Source of the DNA: Anaerolineales bacterium
Lineage (GTDB): Bacteria > Chloroflexota > Anaerolineae > Anaerolineales > UBA4823
Direction: 5' to 3'
Assembly (NCBI GenBank): GCA_020060465.1
Contig: JAGVAD010000043.1
Span: 1-33,048, forward strand
Length of the DNA: 33,048 nt
In this document: positions 15,837 to 23,831 of the stretch, in pieces
Numbering within the stretch: position 1 is the stretch's first letter
Layout of the letters: every line of letters begins with the position of its first letter
Program-made: the position numbers and the translations under genes
The notes under the pieces: generated by a model
Seen by the model: the letters and a program-made list of their open reading frames with translations, nothing else
What the model was told of the DNA's origin: nothing
Database searches by the model: none

Positions 15837-16247
15837 TTAGCTTTTCAGATTAATAGACATGCGCCGAACAATCAGGGCGAAGCAGCCTCGCCAGATCAGG
15901 ATGGCGAGCGCGCTGACACCGCCCAGTATGAACACAAACAGGGGTAAGATCGGCGCATTGAGCCAAACGCCGCGCAGCCAGGCAGCCAGCGGCGCCGCCA
16001 GGAGCATCGCCCAGAAGGGACGCCACAACTGACGAACTTCCATTGCCCGCTGGCGATCGTAAGCGCCCAGGAACGGCGCGGCAGCCAGCCAGGCAATCGT
16101 CAGCGGCAGAAATGTCGTCAACATCCGCGTTGCGCCAGCGCTCAATTCGTTATGACTGGCGAAACCGTAAACGGTCACCAGAGCAATTGTCAGGAGATCC
16201 CCGGCTGCCAGAATTGCAAACCAATAGCGCTCAATTCGTGCGTTCAT
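15837..16247 (-). CDS. DUF3054 membrane protein
   Basis: A 136-residue integral membrane protein with four predicted helices: about 9-29, 43-62 ('TFLPLTIAWLAAAPFLGAYD'), 76-94 and 96-118. 'AGDLLTIALVTVYGFASHNE' and 'WLAAAPFLGAYDRQ' are characteristic of DUF3054, a family of unknown function common in Actinobacteria and Chloroflexota. It is first in the operon with the sigma and anti-sigma genes, the sigma start being 2 bases after its stop. A link to sensing or membrane stress is only suggested by this context. No strong ribosome binding site is seen before the ATG at 16247. Confidence 0.8.
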   Translation of the reverse strand: MNARIERYWFAILAAGDLLTIALVTVYGFASHNELSAGATRMLTTFLPLTIAWLAAAPFLGAYDRQRAMEVRQLWRPFWAMLLAAPLAAWLRGVWLNAPILPLFVFILGGVSALAILIWRGCFALIVRRMSINLKS

Positions 16248-16386
16248 GTATTCACAATGCTAATCCAAACTGGCAAAAGGGGCAAGGGCAGAGCCGCGCC
16301 CACTTTTCATCGGGTAAATAACACTCGATTGGCTGGGCACACAAACAGGCAATCGCGCTTCTCGCACGTTATCTGCCGCGATGGCA

Positions 16387-16487
16387 GCGACTGGAAGTCG
16401 CCGCCTGAAGGCACATAAAGTCGGCTACGCCGACTCCCAGCCCGCTTCAAGCGGGCTTCGTAACCTGAGACGTCGGTTTCCAACCGA
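16387..16487. repeat. Composite palindromic repeat with four hairpins
   Basis: Four successive short inverted repeats: GCGACT-GGA-AGTCGC (16387-16401), AGTCGGC-TAC-GCCGACT (16419-16435), AGCCCGCTT-C-AAGCGGGCT (16439-16457) and TCGGTT-TCC-AACCGA (16473-16487). All are perfect. From memory, similar strings of 'aagtcggctacgccgact' and 'cccgcttcaagcggg' recur in many Chloroflexota genomes as dispersed non-coding repeats. No open frame of note covers it. Confidence 0.65.
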
Positions 16488-16541
16488 TGCCGGGGCGAGC
16501 ACAACCAACAACTTTTTAGTGCACCCTTGCGAATGTACAGC

Positions 16542-16569
16542 TTGCTCGCCTGCCAGTTTTGAGTATACT
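16542..16569 (+). promoter_or_regulatory. Probable promoter of the membrane protein gene
   Basis: TTGCTC (16542-16547), a 16-base spacer and TATACT (16564-16569) lie 31 bases before the start codon at 16601. The -10 matches the consensus well and the -35 partly. Confidence 0.45.
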
Positions 16570-16600
16570 GTAGATGACTATAGCAAGCAGGGAAGTAGTT

Positions 16601-17479
16601 ATGAAGAGCAACTTCAAAGAATTCCTCAGTTTTGCAGGCAAAGCTGCACTTGTTCAGACGATTACTTATTTCATATTTGGTCTCATCATGTCCAACCTGT
16701 TCGGCTATGGGAGACTATTTCAGCTAGAAGTTATCAGAGATTTCATGCGACCCATCAACTCCCCCTATACCTTCTTCGGCCCTCTCATCCAGCCAATTCG
16801 TGGACTTCTCTTTGCTATAGGATTGTGGCCCATCCGAAGTGCAATTTTGGATAACAAGCGTGGGTGGCTCGTCCTATGGGGCATTTTTGTTGTATTTGGC
16901 ATTCTGGGCACTCCCGCCGCTGCTCCATCTTCGCTAGAAGGCGTGATTTACTCCAAGTTGCCACTCTGGTATCACGTGATCGGATTGCCAGAAATCCTGT
17001 TGCAGACACTGGCTTTCTCTCTCATCCTGGTCTGGTGGGAAAAGGGGAAGCACCAGCCACGCCATCTTGTTCAGAAGGGCGCTTTATGGTCTGATATTCT
17101 AAAAGCTGTGATGATAGCAAGTTTTGCCTACATGGGTTATGCTGTCGGCAGCATTCTGAGTGCTATTGTTGCAAAAGCAAACATTGATATGGAAGCCGCC
17201 GCTTCTGACTGGAAGACGCAGATGATGTTCGTCGTAGCGTTTGTCTTCAATGTCATCCTTATACTACTTGTATCTAAGAGATGGATTAGCCATAAAATCG
17301 CATTGTGGCAGATTTATCTTCTTTTCTGGCTCGTTGATACAATAGCACCATTGGCTTATCAGTTAATCTTCTTATCGCCAATGCCATTGCTGCTCGCTAT
17401 CTTCATAGGTTTCTTTCCTGCCCTGGTGATTACGATAGGAATGCGTATTATTTACAGAGAATCTGCAATTCCGAGTTAG
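16601..17479 (+). CDS. Polytopic membrane protein of unknown function
   Basis: A 292-residue integral membrane protein with about seven or eight hydrophobic segments, among them 'LVQTITYFIFGLIMSNLFGY', 'LVLWGIFVVFGILGTPAAAP', 'ILLQTLAFSLILVWW', 'AVMIASFAYMGYAVGSILSAIVA', 'MMFVVAFVFNVILILLVS' and the last two near 250-285. No known family is recognised and no charged catalytic motif is obvious. An ATG 27 bases upstream is in frame, but AGGGAAG lies just before the ATG at 16601. Codon use is less GC-rich than in the neighbouring blocks, hinting at separate origin. It seems to be a single-gene unit driven by the promoter at 16542. Confidence 0.7.
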   Translation: MKSNFKEFLSFAGKAALVQTITYFIFGLIMSNLFGYGRLFQLEVIRDFMRPINSPYTFFGPLIQPIRGLLFAIGLWPIRSAILDNKRGWLVLWGIFVVFGILGTPAAAPSSLEGVIYSKLPLWYHVIGLPEILLQTLAFSLILVWWEKGKHQPRHLVQKGALWSDILKAVMIASFAYMGYAVGSILSAIVAKANIDMEAAASDWKTQMMFVVAFVFNVILILLVSKRWISHKIALWQIYLLFWLVDTIAPLAYQLIFLSPMPLLLAIFIGFFPALVITIGMRIIYRESAIPS

Positions 17480-17598
17480 TATGCGGCTGATACCATTTGC
17501 TAAGAACCGATCTACCCTGTTTCATGCAGTCTGAAGGCAAGCCCTGCCTGCCGGCTGCTAACGCTGTTCGGTTTTCTACCGAGAGAGGTGTTTGATCT

Positions 17599-18015
17599 AT
17601 GAAAATGTCACGCATCGAATCAGCGATCCGCCTCGCCCTAGAGTTCAACAAAGCCTTCAATCGTCTCGATGTTGCGGGGATGATGCAATTTATCAGCGAC
17701 GATTGTATCTTCGAAAACGCCGCTCCCGCCCCCGAAGGCGCAATATACGCAGGGAAAGTAGCCATCGCTCAGTTCTGGCAGAACTTCTTCCACCGCTCAC
17801 CCCAGGCGCATACGGAGATTGAGGAAGTATTTGGTCTGGGTCCTTTTCGCTGCGTGATGCGCTGGAAATGCAATTGGGTAGACTTGGCGGGGGAAAAGAG
17901 GTATATTCGAGGAGTAGACATCTTCAAGGTGAGGGATGATTTGATTTGCGAACAGTTGTCGTACGTAAAAGGAGCGTATGGCAACGAACAGATTTCATTC
18001 GAGGTTTCGCGATGA
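17599..18015 (+). CDS. SnoaL-like / NTF2-fold protein
   Basis: A 138-residue protein of the NTF2-like (SnoaL) superfamily: 'IRLALEFNKAFNRLDVAGMMQFISDDCIFENAAPAPEGA' followed by 'YAGKVAIAQFWQNFF' and 'VDIFKVRDDLICEQLSYVKG' is the typical cone-shaped alpha+beta pattern. Family members are small isomerases, cyclases, dehydratases or binding proteins; the substrate cannot be told. A ribosome binding site (GAGAGAGG) precedes the ATG. A second ATG two codons later is possible. It is 55 bases upstream of the large regulator gene, on the same strand. No regulatory element was recognised in the preceding 119 bases. Confidence 0.78.
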   Translation: MKMSRIESAIRLALEFNKAFNRLDVAGMMQFISDDCIFENAAPAPEGAIYAGKVAIAQFWQNFFHRSPQAHTEIEEVFGLGPFRCVMRWKCNWVDLAGEKRYIRGVDIFKVRDDLICEQLSYVKGAYGNEQISFEVSR

Positions 18016-18070
18016 TCCACACCTCGCATCGCCAGGCAAGGAAGTGACCTGACCTCCAAGGCAGGTCGGC

Positions 18071-21000
18071 ATGAACACAGGGAAGCCCGCCCCTCCCTGT
18101 CTGACCATCCATCTGTTTGGATGTCTTGAACTACGGCGCGGTGATGAATTGCTGCCGCCCCTGGCCACGCGCAAGACCCAATCGCTCCTGGCTTATCTCA
18201 TCTTATATTATCATCAGCCTCATGCGCGCGATGAACTCGCCGCGCTTTTCTGGGGCGACCGAGACGACACCCATGCGCGCCATTCCCTTGCCACGGCGCT
18301 ATGGCGCATCCGCCGATTGCTCGGCGAAGAATATTTTCTCGCAGATGCCGCCTCTGTGCAATTTAACCCTGCCCCTCCTTTCTGGCTCGATGTAGTCGAG
18401 TTCGAACAGCACCTGACGATGAGCCGCGTGGAGGCGGATGAGAAACGCGCCGCCGCTCATTTACAACAGGCGATTGAACTTTATCGGAACGATTTTCTGG
18501 AAGGCTTTTACGACGATTGGTGCCTGGATGAACGGTATCGCCTGGAAACCCTCTATCTCGAGGCGCTCAGTCGGCTTATCGTATGGAGCGAAGCGCAGGG
18601 CAACGCCGAAGCGGCGTTGGCGTATGCTCAGAAATATCTGGCACGTGACCCATTGATGGAGGACATTCACCTGGCGGTGATGCGCGCTCTCGTCGCGTTG
18701 GGCGATCTGACTGGGGCGCGGCGACAGTGGCAGCGATGTTGCGAAATGCGACAGCAAGAACTCCACGCTCCCCCTTCTCCCGAAATGCTCAAACGGGCAG
18801 AAAGCATCCTCGGCGCCTATTTCACCATTCCATTGCCGCTTGAACCAGCCCCGGCAAGGTCGCCGCCGCGCTGGGATAGTCTGGAGCGACCGCCGTTCGT
18901 GGGGCGAGGGCGCGAGATGGATGCGCTGTGGGCGCGATGGGAACAAGCGCTGCAAGGACGGGGGGGCATGGTTTTGATCAGCGGCGAAGCCGGGGTTGGG
19001 AAGACGCGCTTGAGCGAAGAATTCGCGGCGGTGGCGCGTTGGCATGGTGGAGTAACAGCGCGCGGACGTTGCTATGAACCAGAACGAGCTTTGCCCTACC
19101 AGCCGTTGACGGAGGTGTTGCGCGACCTGATCCAACAGGAGAGGCGCGCTGCGCTGGCGCTGCCCATGTGGGCGCGCGGCGAATTGGCGCGCCTTATCCC
19201 AGAGCTGATCGTCCCACCGATTCAGCCAGAAACTTCACCCGGCTCTCTACAGCCGGAACAGCAAGCCATCCTGTTTCATGCCATCGCCACATTTGTCCGT
19301 GCCTATGCGTCGCGCACGCCGTTGTTGATCGTGTTGGAAGATTTGCACTGGGCGACCGATTCGACGCTTGCTGCGATTCACTACCTGACGCGCCAGATAG
19401 GGGATATGCGCGTGTTATGCCTCGCCACCTTCCGCCCTGAGGAGTTCGGCGAGACCCAGGCTCTGACGAAGATGGCGGCGCAACTGGCGCGCGACGGGCT
19501 GGCGCAACACCTGGCGCTGGAACGTCTCTCAATCGAGGCGATTTCCGAGTTGGTCCAGCGTACTATCCAGGCCGAGACCGAATTCGTGAATCGCCTTTAC
19601 GTGCACACGGAAGGGAACGCCTTCTTTTCAATCGAGACGCTGCGTGCGTTGGCAGGAACCCCTACCCCGATTTCCCCTTATATCACGGGCAAAGGTGAAT
19701 GTTTGCCCATACCCGGCAATGTGCGTGCGCTCATCGAAGCACGGCTGAGGCAGCTATCCGCGACGGCGCGCCAATGGATGGCATTTGCAGCAGCGGCGGG
19801 GCGGACGTTTGATTTTGATCTCGTCTGCCACGCCATGAACATACGTGAAGACGCCGCCCTGGAAGCGATAGATGAACTGCTGCGACAGGGATTCTTGTGC
19901 GAAGGAAGCGGAATTGCCGGGCGCGACTATGAGTTTGTGCATCACCTGGTGCAGGAAGCAACGTACACGGGCATCCATCATCGGCAGCGGCGGCGGCTGC
20001 ATCGCTTGATCGGCGAGGCGATGGAGAATCTGTATGCGGATCAACCTGCTGTCATCAGCGCGCTGGCGCACCACTTCGACGCTGCAGGCGAAGTAGAGAA
20101 GGCGCTGCATTACCACAGCCTGGCAGCGCAGAGAGCGGAGGCAATGTTTGCCTGGCAGGAGGCGGAGGAACATCAAGTTCGGATGCTGCAATGGTTGGAA
20201 CAACTCGACCCCGACTGCACACGGGCGGACTGTCTGCGCCGCCGAGGACGGATCCTGGCAGAACGCGCCGAACTGCGCTATCTCCAGGCCCGCCTCGCTG
20301 AGCGCGACGCTGATCTGGCGGCGCTGGAGGCGCTGGCCAAGAACAGCGGCGACGAGAGTTTGCGCTTGCAAGCCTTGATGCTGCGCGCCCGTTACCTCAA
20401 CCTGGATGCGCATTATGAGCAAGCCATCGTCGCAGCCGAGGAGGGTGTGACTTTAGCTTCCCATTTAGGAAATAGCGCGGCTCGCTCGTACCTGCTGACG
20501 CAGATTGGCTTTGCCCATTACTTTCTGGGGCAACCCCAGCCCGCGCTGACAGCCCTCGAATCCGCTCTGGCAGCGACCTCTGAAACAGAGCGCGAGACAA
20601 GACGGCACATCACGCACATTCTAGGCTATGTGCACTTTCACCTGGGGAACTTTGCCCGCTCCATCGCCTATCAGCAAGATGCTTATGCCAGTCATCAGGT
20701 GTTTAGCGACTACAATGGCATGGCTTGGGCTGGGTTAGACATTGGAGCCGCCTACCTGGAGATGGGACAACTCGACGAGGCGGGACAGTACATCACTGAA
20801 CACTTGAACCTGGCCCGACGCATTGGGGCGCGCTCCGCCGAGGCGTATGGTTTAATTCAGTTGGGTTCCTGGGAATTGCGTCGCGGCGGCTATGTAGAGG
20901 CGGCGAACTTATTTCTGCAGGCGCTATCTACCCAGCAAGCGTTGCGCACCGAACACGGACGCGTGGCTGCTGAAGTGGGGATTGGCTTCGCCTGCTACCA

Positions 21001-21613
21001 TTTGGGTGATCTGGCTGAAGCGCGGCGTTGGCTGGAGCAGGCTATCGAACGAGCGCGCCCCATCCGTCATCTGCGGCGTCTGGCAGAGGCGCTCATTGGG
21101 CTGGGGCTGGCAGAGATCGCTGCGGGTGAACTCCTTCCAGCGCATGCTTGCCTGAGCGAAGCCGTGGCGATGGCTCGCGATAGCGAGGCGCGGGGCAACC
21201 TGGCAGCCGGGCTGGCTGCACTGACTCGCGCCGAACGGCGATTGGGCGATCTTACGCTGGCTCTCGCTCATGCTTCCGAGGCGACGCAGATCGCCCGCCA
21301 GATCAACACGCCAGCTTGTGAGATGTGGGGCGAATTGGAAATAGGGCTTGCATGGCTATCTCTCGGCGACCTTGAAGCTGCTGAAGAACATACCCGGCGT
21401 GCTGTTGACCTGACATCCCAAGGCGATGAACGGTGGATCGGCATCGAGCAAGTCCATCGAGCCCACGCCCGCGTTCTACGGGAGCTGGGCAGCATCCAGG
21501 CGGCAGCCGAGCAGGAGCGGCTGGCCGAGGATATCATCGCCGCCAAAACTGCCCGCATCCCCGACCAGCAACAGCAGCGGCGTTACCTGGAATCGGCGAT
21601 GCGCGGCCTGTGA
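18071..21613 (+). CDS. BTAD-type (SARP-like) transcriptional regulator with ATPase and TPR domains
   Basis: A 1180-residue regulator. An OmpR-type winged helix (about 10-100, 'LTIHLFGCLELRRGDELLPP', 'DELAALFWGDRDDTHARHSLATALWRIRRLLG') is followed by a bacterial transcriptional activation domain (about 105-250). A STAND-like AAA ATPase (about 275-560) has Walker A GEAGVGKT at 305-312 and a Walker B region 'LLIVLEDLHWATDSTL'. A long TPR array (about 630-1160) completes it. Such proteins sense a ligand or partner through the TPRs and activate transcription; target and signal are unknown. Unlike MalT/LuxR types it has no C-terminal HTH. Residues 1105-1147 closely resemble part of the secreted protein encoded downstream. 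A weak AAGGCAGGT precedes the ATG. Confidence 0.88.
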   Translation: MNTGKPAPPCLTIHLFGCLELRRGDELLPPLATRKTQSLLAYLILYYHQPHARDELAALFWGDRDDTHARHSLATALWRIRRLLGEEYFLADAASVQFNPAPPFWLDVVEFEQHLTMSRVEADEKRAAAHLQQAIELYRNDFLEGFYDDWCLDERYRLETLYLEALSRLIVWSEAQGNAEAALAYAQKYLARDPLMEDIHLAVMRALVALGDLTGARRQWQRCCEMRQQELHAPPSPEMLKRAESILGAYFTIPLPLEPAPARSPPRWDSLERPPFVGRGREMDALWARWEQALQGRGGMVLISGEAGVGKTRLSEEFAAVARWHGGVTARGRCYEPERALPYQPLTEVLRDLIQQERRAALALPMWARGELARLIPELIVPPIQPETSPGSLQPEQQAILFHAIATFVRAYASRTPLLIVLEDLHWATDSTLAAIHYLTRQIGDMRVLCLATFRPEEFGETQALTKMAAQLARDGLAQHLALERLSIEAISELVQRTIQAETEFVNRLYVHTEGNAFFSIETLRALAGTPTPISPYITGKGECLPIPGNVRALIEARLRQLSATARQWMAFAAAAGRTFDFDLVCHAMNIREDAALEAIDELLRQGFLCEGSGIAGRDYEFVHHLVQEATYTGIHHRQRRRLHRLIGEAMENLYADQPAVISALAHHFDAAGEVEKALHYHSLAAQRAEAMFAWQEAEEHQVRMLQWLEQLDPDCTRADCLRRRGRILAERAELRYLQARLAERDADLAALEALAKNSGDESLRLQALMLRARYLNLDAHYEQAIVAAEEGVTLASHLGNSAARSYLLTQIGFAHYFLGQPQPALTALESALAATSETERETRRHITHILGYVHFHLGNFARSIAYQQDAYASHQVFSDYNGMAWAGLDIGAAYLEMGQLDEAGQYITEHLNLARRIGARSAEAYGLIQLGSWELRRGGYVEAANLFLQALSTQQALRTEHGRVAAEVGIGFACYHLGDLAEARRWLEQAIERARPIRHLRRLAEALIGLGLAEIAAGELLPAHACLSEAVAMARDSEARGNLAAGLAALTRAERRLGDLTLALAHASEATQIARQINTPACEMWGELEIGLAWLSLGDLEAAEEHTRRAVDLTSQGDERWIGIEQVHRAHARVLRELGSIQAAAEQERLAEDIIAAKTARIPDQQQQRRYLESAMRGL

Positions 21614-21660
21614 TTTGAACACCGCTCGCCATTTGATAGTTTTTTGACACTTGTTTGATA

Positions 21661-21687
21661 GACTGCTCTTTGAAAGAGCAGTCTTTT
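21661..21687 (+). terminator. Terminator after the regulator gene
   Basis: GACTGCTCTTT (21661-21671) and AAAGAGCAGTC (21673-21683) are perfect 11-base arms around one base, giving a stem of about 9-10 pairs with a small loop, followed by TTTT. It ends transcription 48 bases after the regulator stop, or attenuates the gene that starts 17 bases further on. Confidence 0.75.
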
Positions 21688-21703
21688 CATTTCTGGAGAA
21701 CAA

Positions 21704-21946
21704 ATGCCAGACCGCGTGGAACTGCCGCAAAACACCTTCGTCGTTCGCTTTTGGTGGGAATGGCAGGGAGAAAGCTCAGATCAGAGCTTGGGCTGGCGTG
21801 GGCGTGTTGAGCATGTGCAGAGCGGCGAGGGAATGACATTTCACGAGGCGCGGCAACTACTGGCGTTCATCGAGCGTTTTATCAAACCTTTGCCATTATC
21901 ACCAGGCGAGGAATCCAGCGCCCCGCCGATTGATGAAGGAGCATAG
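21704..21946 (+). CDS. Small conserved protein of unknown function
   Basis: An 80-residue soluble protein. The core 'TFVVRFWWEWQGE...LGWRGRVEHVQSGE...F..ARQLLAFIERF' is recalled as a small family that recurs in Chloroflexota and some Cyanobacteria next to large regulators, with no known function. TGGAGAACAA before the ATG gives a ribosome binding site. It sits directly after the terminator of the regulator and 57 bases before the secreted propeller protein. Its two-part pattern (beta-rich first half, helical second half) suggests a small adaptor fold, but this is a guess. Confidence 0.65.
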   Translation: MPDRVELPQNTFVVRFWWEWQGESSDQSLGWRGRVEHVQSGEGMTFHEARQLLAFIERFIKPLPLSPGEESSAPPIDEGA

Positions 21947-22003
21947 CCGGGCGCTCGAAAGCTGGTGCCCCGTACTACATATCATACGAGGAGGAAAAAA
22001 GCG

Positions 22004-23533
22004 ATGAAAACCCCCTCCCTTCTCGCCGTTCTGGTTCTATTGGTCCCATTCCTGATGCTCGCCGTGTCCCTCGTGGGGGCTCAGGGGCCGGGGCCACAGG
22101 AAGATGTGAGCCTCCAAGTCGCTCTGGAGCACACCGGGCGCGCCGTTGCCCTGGCGTCTCGGAGCGACGAGGGTTGGATCGACACCGAGCAAGCCTACCG
22201 AGCCTACACTCGCCTCCTACGGGCCCTGGGTCGCACGGAGGCGGCTGCCGAGCCCCCGCCGCCCCGGGCCGACCCACCCGTCACCGGCAAAGCGGTGGCA
22301 CCAGGCGGAGAAGCCTCAGTGGCTGTTGCCATGGACAGCCCGATCGGGAGCACCTTCGTCATCCGCAATGACCCGGGAGTTGCGGAGGTCGAGCCCGCCG
22401 TGGCCTATAACCCGGCACGCCGGGAGTTCCTGGTTGTATGGTTTAACGACCGCCCCGACTACCCCGACATCCAGGCCCAGCGCCTCAAGTGGGATGGCAC
22501 GCCCATTGGCGGCCCCTTCTACATTGCCACGGGTGCGGTCCAGCGGCGGCATCCGGCGGTGGCCTACAACAGCATACGGGACGAGTACCTCGTGGTATGG
22601 GAGCACAAGGAAGGGTCAGGGACCCTCACCAGCATCCGTGGACGGCTGGTGTCGGCGCTCGGCGAGGTCCTCGGCGCGAGCGACATTATCATCAGCCACG
22701 GTCCTGAGCTCAAGAGCTGCTTCAGCCCGGCTGTGGCCTATGGAGCCACGCACGACAGATACCTGGTCGTCTGGGAGCGCTCGGTCAGCGGCAGCGTTTC
22801 CGCGGACATCGAGGGTCAGTTGATCTACGGTAGCGCTCTCGAGGGAGACAATATCCTCATCGCGACTGGAAGCTGGAACTATGACCATGGGAACCCAGCC
22901 GTTGCCTACAACCCCCGCACCAACGAGTTTCTGGTCGCCTGGGAGCGTGAGGACAAGCAAGATGATATCTACGACATCTGTGCCCGACGAATGTCGAGCG
23001 CCGGCGCACTCCAGGGACCGGAACTCGTGCTCATCTACGTTACTGTCAGTAATACACAGCCCGCCGTGGCGGCGCTCCCCGAAGTCAGCCCTAACGGCCG
23101 ATACCTCGTCGTCTGGGAACTGCACTATGACGCCGGGAACAGGGATATCTACGGTCGTGAGGTGGCAGGCGATGGCACCCCGCTCTCTCAATTCTATGTA
23201 AGCTGGGCAGCCTCCGACGAGACCCGCCCGGCGGTAGCCGCTTACGACTACTCTGAGCGCTCTCTCGTGACCTGGAAGCGCGCCGCCGATCCACCGTATT
23301 TGTGGACTTATATCCACGGGCGAAACGTGCCCACCGGCGGCTCCCCACTCGGCCCGGAGAGTTATCTCGGCGGAGTCCAGGCAGGCCGGCCAGCGGTGAC
23401 CAAAGGCCTGGCGGGGGACTTTCTGGTGGTCTACGACGATCAGCCGTTGCTCGGCGACCGCGGCATCTACGGCCGGCTGTGGGGTAACCGAATCTATCTG
23501 CCGTTGGTGGTGCGAAATGCGCCCGGGCCATAG
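22004..23533 (+). CDS. Secreted protein with seven beta-propeller-like repeats
   Basis: A 509-residue exported protein. A signal peptide spans about 1-26 ('LLAVLVLLVPFLMLAVSLVGAQG'). Residues 41-83 match the end of the upstream regulator's TPR region (see the 22124-22252 entry). A Pro-rich linker follows. From residue 130 on, seven repeats each carry P-A-V-A/T ... F/Y-LVVW: PAVAYNPARREFLVVWF, PAVAYNSIRDEYLVVWE, PAVAYGATHDRYLVVWE, PAVAYNPRTNEFLVAWE and three more divergent ones. Seven repeats suggest a seven-bladed beta-propeller, though no known blade family is recognised. It ends with 'NRIYLPLVVRN', a tail like that of many Chloroflexota surface proteins. GAGGAGG precedes the ATG at 22004; upstream in-frame ATG (21965) is rejected. 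Confidence 0.75.
   Translation: MKTPSLLAVLVLLVPFLMLAVSLVGAQGPGPQEDVSLQVALEHTGRAVALASRSDEGWIDTEQAYRAYTRLLRALGRTEAAAEPPPPRADPPVTGKAVAPGGEASVAVAMDSPIGSTFVIRNDPGVAEVEPAVAYNPARREFLVVWFNDRPDYPDIQAQRLKWDGTPIGGPFYIATGAVQRRHPAVAYNSIRDEYLVVWEHKEGSGTLTSIRGRLVSALGEVLGASDIIISHGPELKSCFSPAVAYGATHDRYLVVWERSVSGSVSADIEGQLIYGSALEGDNILIATGSWNYDHGNPAVAYNPRTNEFLVAWEREDKQDDIYDICARRMSSAGALQGPELVLIYVTVSNTQPAVAALPEVSPNGRYLVVWELHYDAGNRDIYGREVAGDGTPLSQFYVSWAASDETRPAVAAYDYSERSLVTWKRAADPPYLWTYIHGRNVPTGGSPLGPESYLGGVQAGRPAVTKGLAGDFLVVYDDQPLLGDRGIYGRLWGNRIYLPLVVRNAPGP
22124..22252 (+). other. Segment homologous to the regulator's C-terminal TPR region
   Basis: These 43 codons (residues 41-83 of the secreted protein) align without gaps to residues 1105-1147 of the upstream regulator (21383-21511), with 25 of 43 residues identical by eye, for example EHT.RAV.L, DE.WI..EQ..RA and LG...AAAE. 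Parts of the DNA also match (GAGCAAG, CTACGGG, GCCGAG). A TPR fragment of a cytoplasmic regulator has thus been joined to a signal peptide. Confidence 0.75.
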
Positions 23534-23561
23534 AACATGCTATCGAAAGAGGCAAAAGCGA

Positions 23562-23831
23562 ATGACAAGATTTATCGTGTTTCATAAGTTCCCGGCCGCG
23601 GCCACCCAGGACGAGGTGCTGGCGGCGGTTCGGGCAGTGGTCAACGGCTTCCCGAAGGATACCCAATGGTTGAGGTGTTGGGTCGCTCAAAAAGGCGATG
23701 CCCTCTTCTGTGAGTGGGAGTCGCCAGAAGAGACAGATCTTTGGGCAGTTCTAAAGAAGGGTGCAGACCTCTTCCCGGTTGAGGCGGTCTATCCTGTGAC
23801 TGTCATTGATCCTGACTGGTTCGATGAGTAA
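23562..23831 (+). CDS. Small alpha-beta protein, DUF4242-like
   Basis: An 89-residue protein. 'MTRFIVFHKFPAAATQDEVLAAVRAVV' then 'WLRCWVAQKGDALFCEWESPEETDLWAVLKKGADLFPVEAVYPVTVID' gives a beta-alpha-beta-beta-alpha-beta ferredoxin-like layout similar to DUF4242 or related dimeric barrels. No catalytic residues can be named. An upstream in-frame start at 23517 lacks a ribosome binding site; AGAGG before the ATG at 23562 supports that start. Its stop codon directly abuts the start of the ThiF-like gene, so they are co-transcribed. Confidence 0.65.
   Translation: MTRFIVFHKFPAAATQDEVLAAVRAVVNGFPKDTQWLRCWVAQKGDALFCEWESPEETDLWAVLKKGADLFPVEAVYPVTVIDPDWFDE

Larger units (their letters stand above)
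16248..16600. other. Intergenic region with a dispersed repeat and a promoter
   Basis: This 353-base divergent spacer lies between the DUF3054 gene (minus) and a membrane protein gene (plus). About 16248-16386 shows no feature that can be named. A cluster of four short hairpins fills 16387-16487, and a likely promoter for the plus-strand gene sits at 16542-16569. Confidence 0.7.

Noticed and set aside
18461..20422. Long minus-strand ORFs of 224 and 222 codons
   Set aside because: Antisense to the BTAD regulator, which has clear domains on the other strand.
22616..23317. Minus-strand ORF of 233 codons
   Set aside because: Antisense to the propeller protein; its apparent repeats mirror the sense-strand repeats.
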